Source: Clostridiales bacterium
GTDB taxonomy: Bacteria > Bacillota > Clostridia > Lachnospirales > JAITVM01
DNA: 5,664 bases
Reading direction: 5' to 3'
NCBI GenBank assembly: GCA_031285815.1
Contig: JAITVM010000232.1
Span: 1 to 5,664 of the forward strand
This document shows positions 5,576-5,664 of the stretch, piece after piece. Made by a program: the position numbers and the translations under genes. The notes under the pieces were generated by a model, which searched no databases, was not told the DNA's origin, and saw only the letters and a list, made by a program, of their open reading frames with translations. Position 1 is the stretch's first letter; each line of letters begins with the position of its first letter.

Positions 5576-5664
5576 AAATCAACCACGATAAGTATTTATA
5601 TAAATTATAGCATAGCTTGCCAGTCAAGGTAAGGTGGAAGATTTTTCGGAACGTCTTAATCCGA
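5576..5664. other. Gene-free right end
   Basis: No reading frame with a supported start is visible on either strand in these last 89 bases. The last 19 bases form a small inverted repeat, TCGGA (5646-5650) with TCCGA (5660-5664), cut by the window edge. It could be the start of a leader structure or RNA gene that continues outside, but too little is present to say. Confidence 0.4.
5604..5612 (-). promoter_or_regulatory. Extended -10 element on the minus strand
   Basis: Read on the minus strand this is TGCTATAAT, a perfect extended -10 box. The -35 position 17 bases upstream reads TTACCT, a poor match, so the promoter would rely on the TGn extension. A leftward transcript would run antisense through the gerW terminator into gerW. 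No credible minus-strand gene follows it here. Confidence 0.3.

Noticed and set aside
5400..5627. Minus-strand open frame of 75 codons at the right end
   Set aside because: It runs through the gerW terminator and tail, has no Shine-Dalgarno, and its start lies upstream of the expected start of the minus-strand extended -10 transcript. The protein is low in recognisable structure.

Overview
The window looks like chromosomal DNA from a low-GC, spore-forming member of the Firmicutes (Clostridia-like). It is AT-rich, has AGG/GGGG-type Shine-Dalgarno sequences, and carries the tail of a FakA/YloV gene followed by recG, an order familiar from Bacillus and clostridial genomes. The YtfI-type (DUF2953) and YtfJ/GerW-type genes at the right end point to a sporulating lineage. 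Every convincing gene is on the + strand. I see no mobile element, tRNA, rRNA or CRISPR array.

Layout: (1) Bases 1-628 hold the 3' end of fakA (yloV), cut by the window edge and closed by a clear intrinsic terminator at 655-675. (2) Bases 743-2776 hold a complete recG (branched-DNA helicase), best started at an ATG 13 codons inside the longest open frame. (3) Bases 2777-2967 hold a strong sigma-A-like promoter and a leader of about 105 nt, in which two mutually exclusive stems can be drawn. One of them covers the ribosome binding site of the next gene. (4) Bases 2968-5488 look like one transcription unit of four genes: a 103-aa protein of unknown function, a four-helix membrane protein of the TIGR01906/DUF1461 (Lit) family, a DUF2953 (YtfI-like) membrane protein broken by one in-frame stop, and a GerW/YtfJ spore protein. 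A strong terminator follows at 5497-5538. (5) Bases 5539-5664 contain no gene, but hold a good rightward promoter and an extended -10 element on the opposite strand.

How the genes fit together: fakA and recG are housekeeping genes (fatty-acid phosphorylation; rescue of stalled forks and recombination intermediates). The downstream unit is mostly envelope- and spore-related. The DUF2953-GerW pair is a known neighbour pair (ytfI-ytfJ in Bacillus), and here it travels with a Lit-like membrane protein and a small uncharacterised protein.

The most notable observation is the broken DUF2953 gene. The stop codon lies inside a 15-bp in-frame tandem repeat, at the exact place where both flanking copies carry GAA (Glu). 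This suggests one G-to-T change (or a base-calling error) in a Lys/Asn-rich linker, with the reading frame fully open on both sides. I found no convincing new multi-gene system. The leader at 2911-2963 is the best candidate for undescribed regulation.
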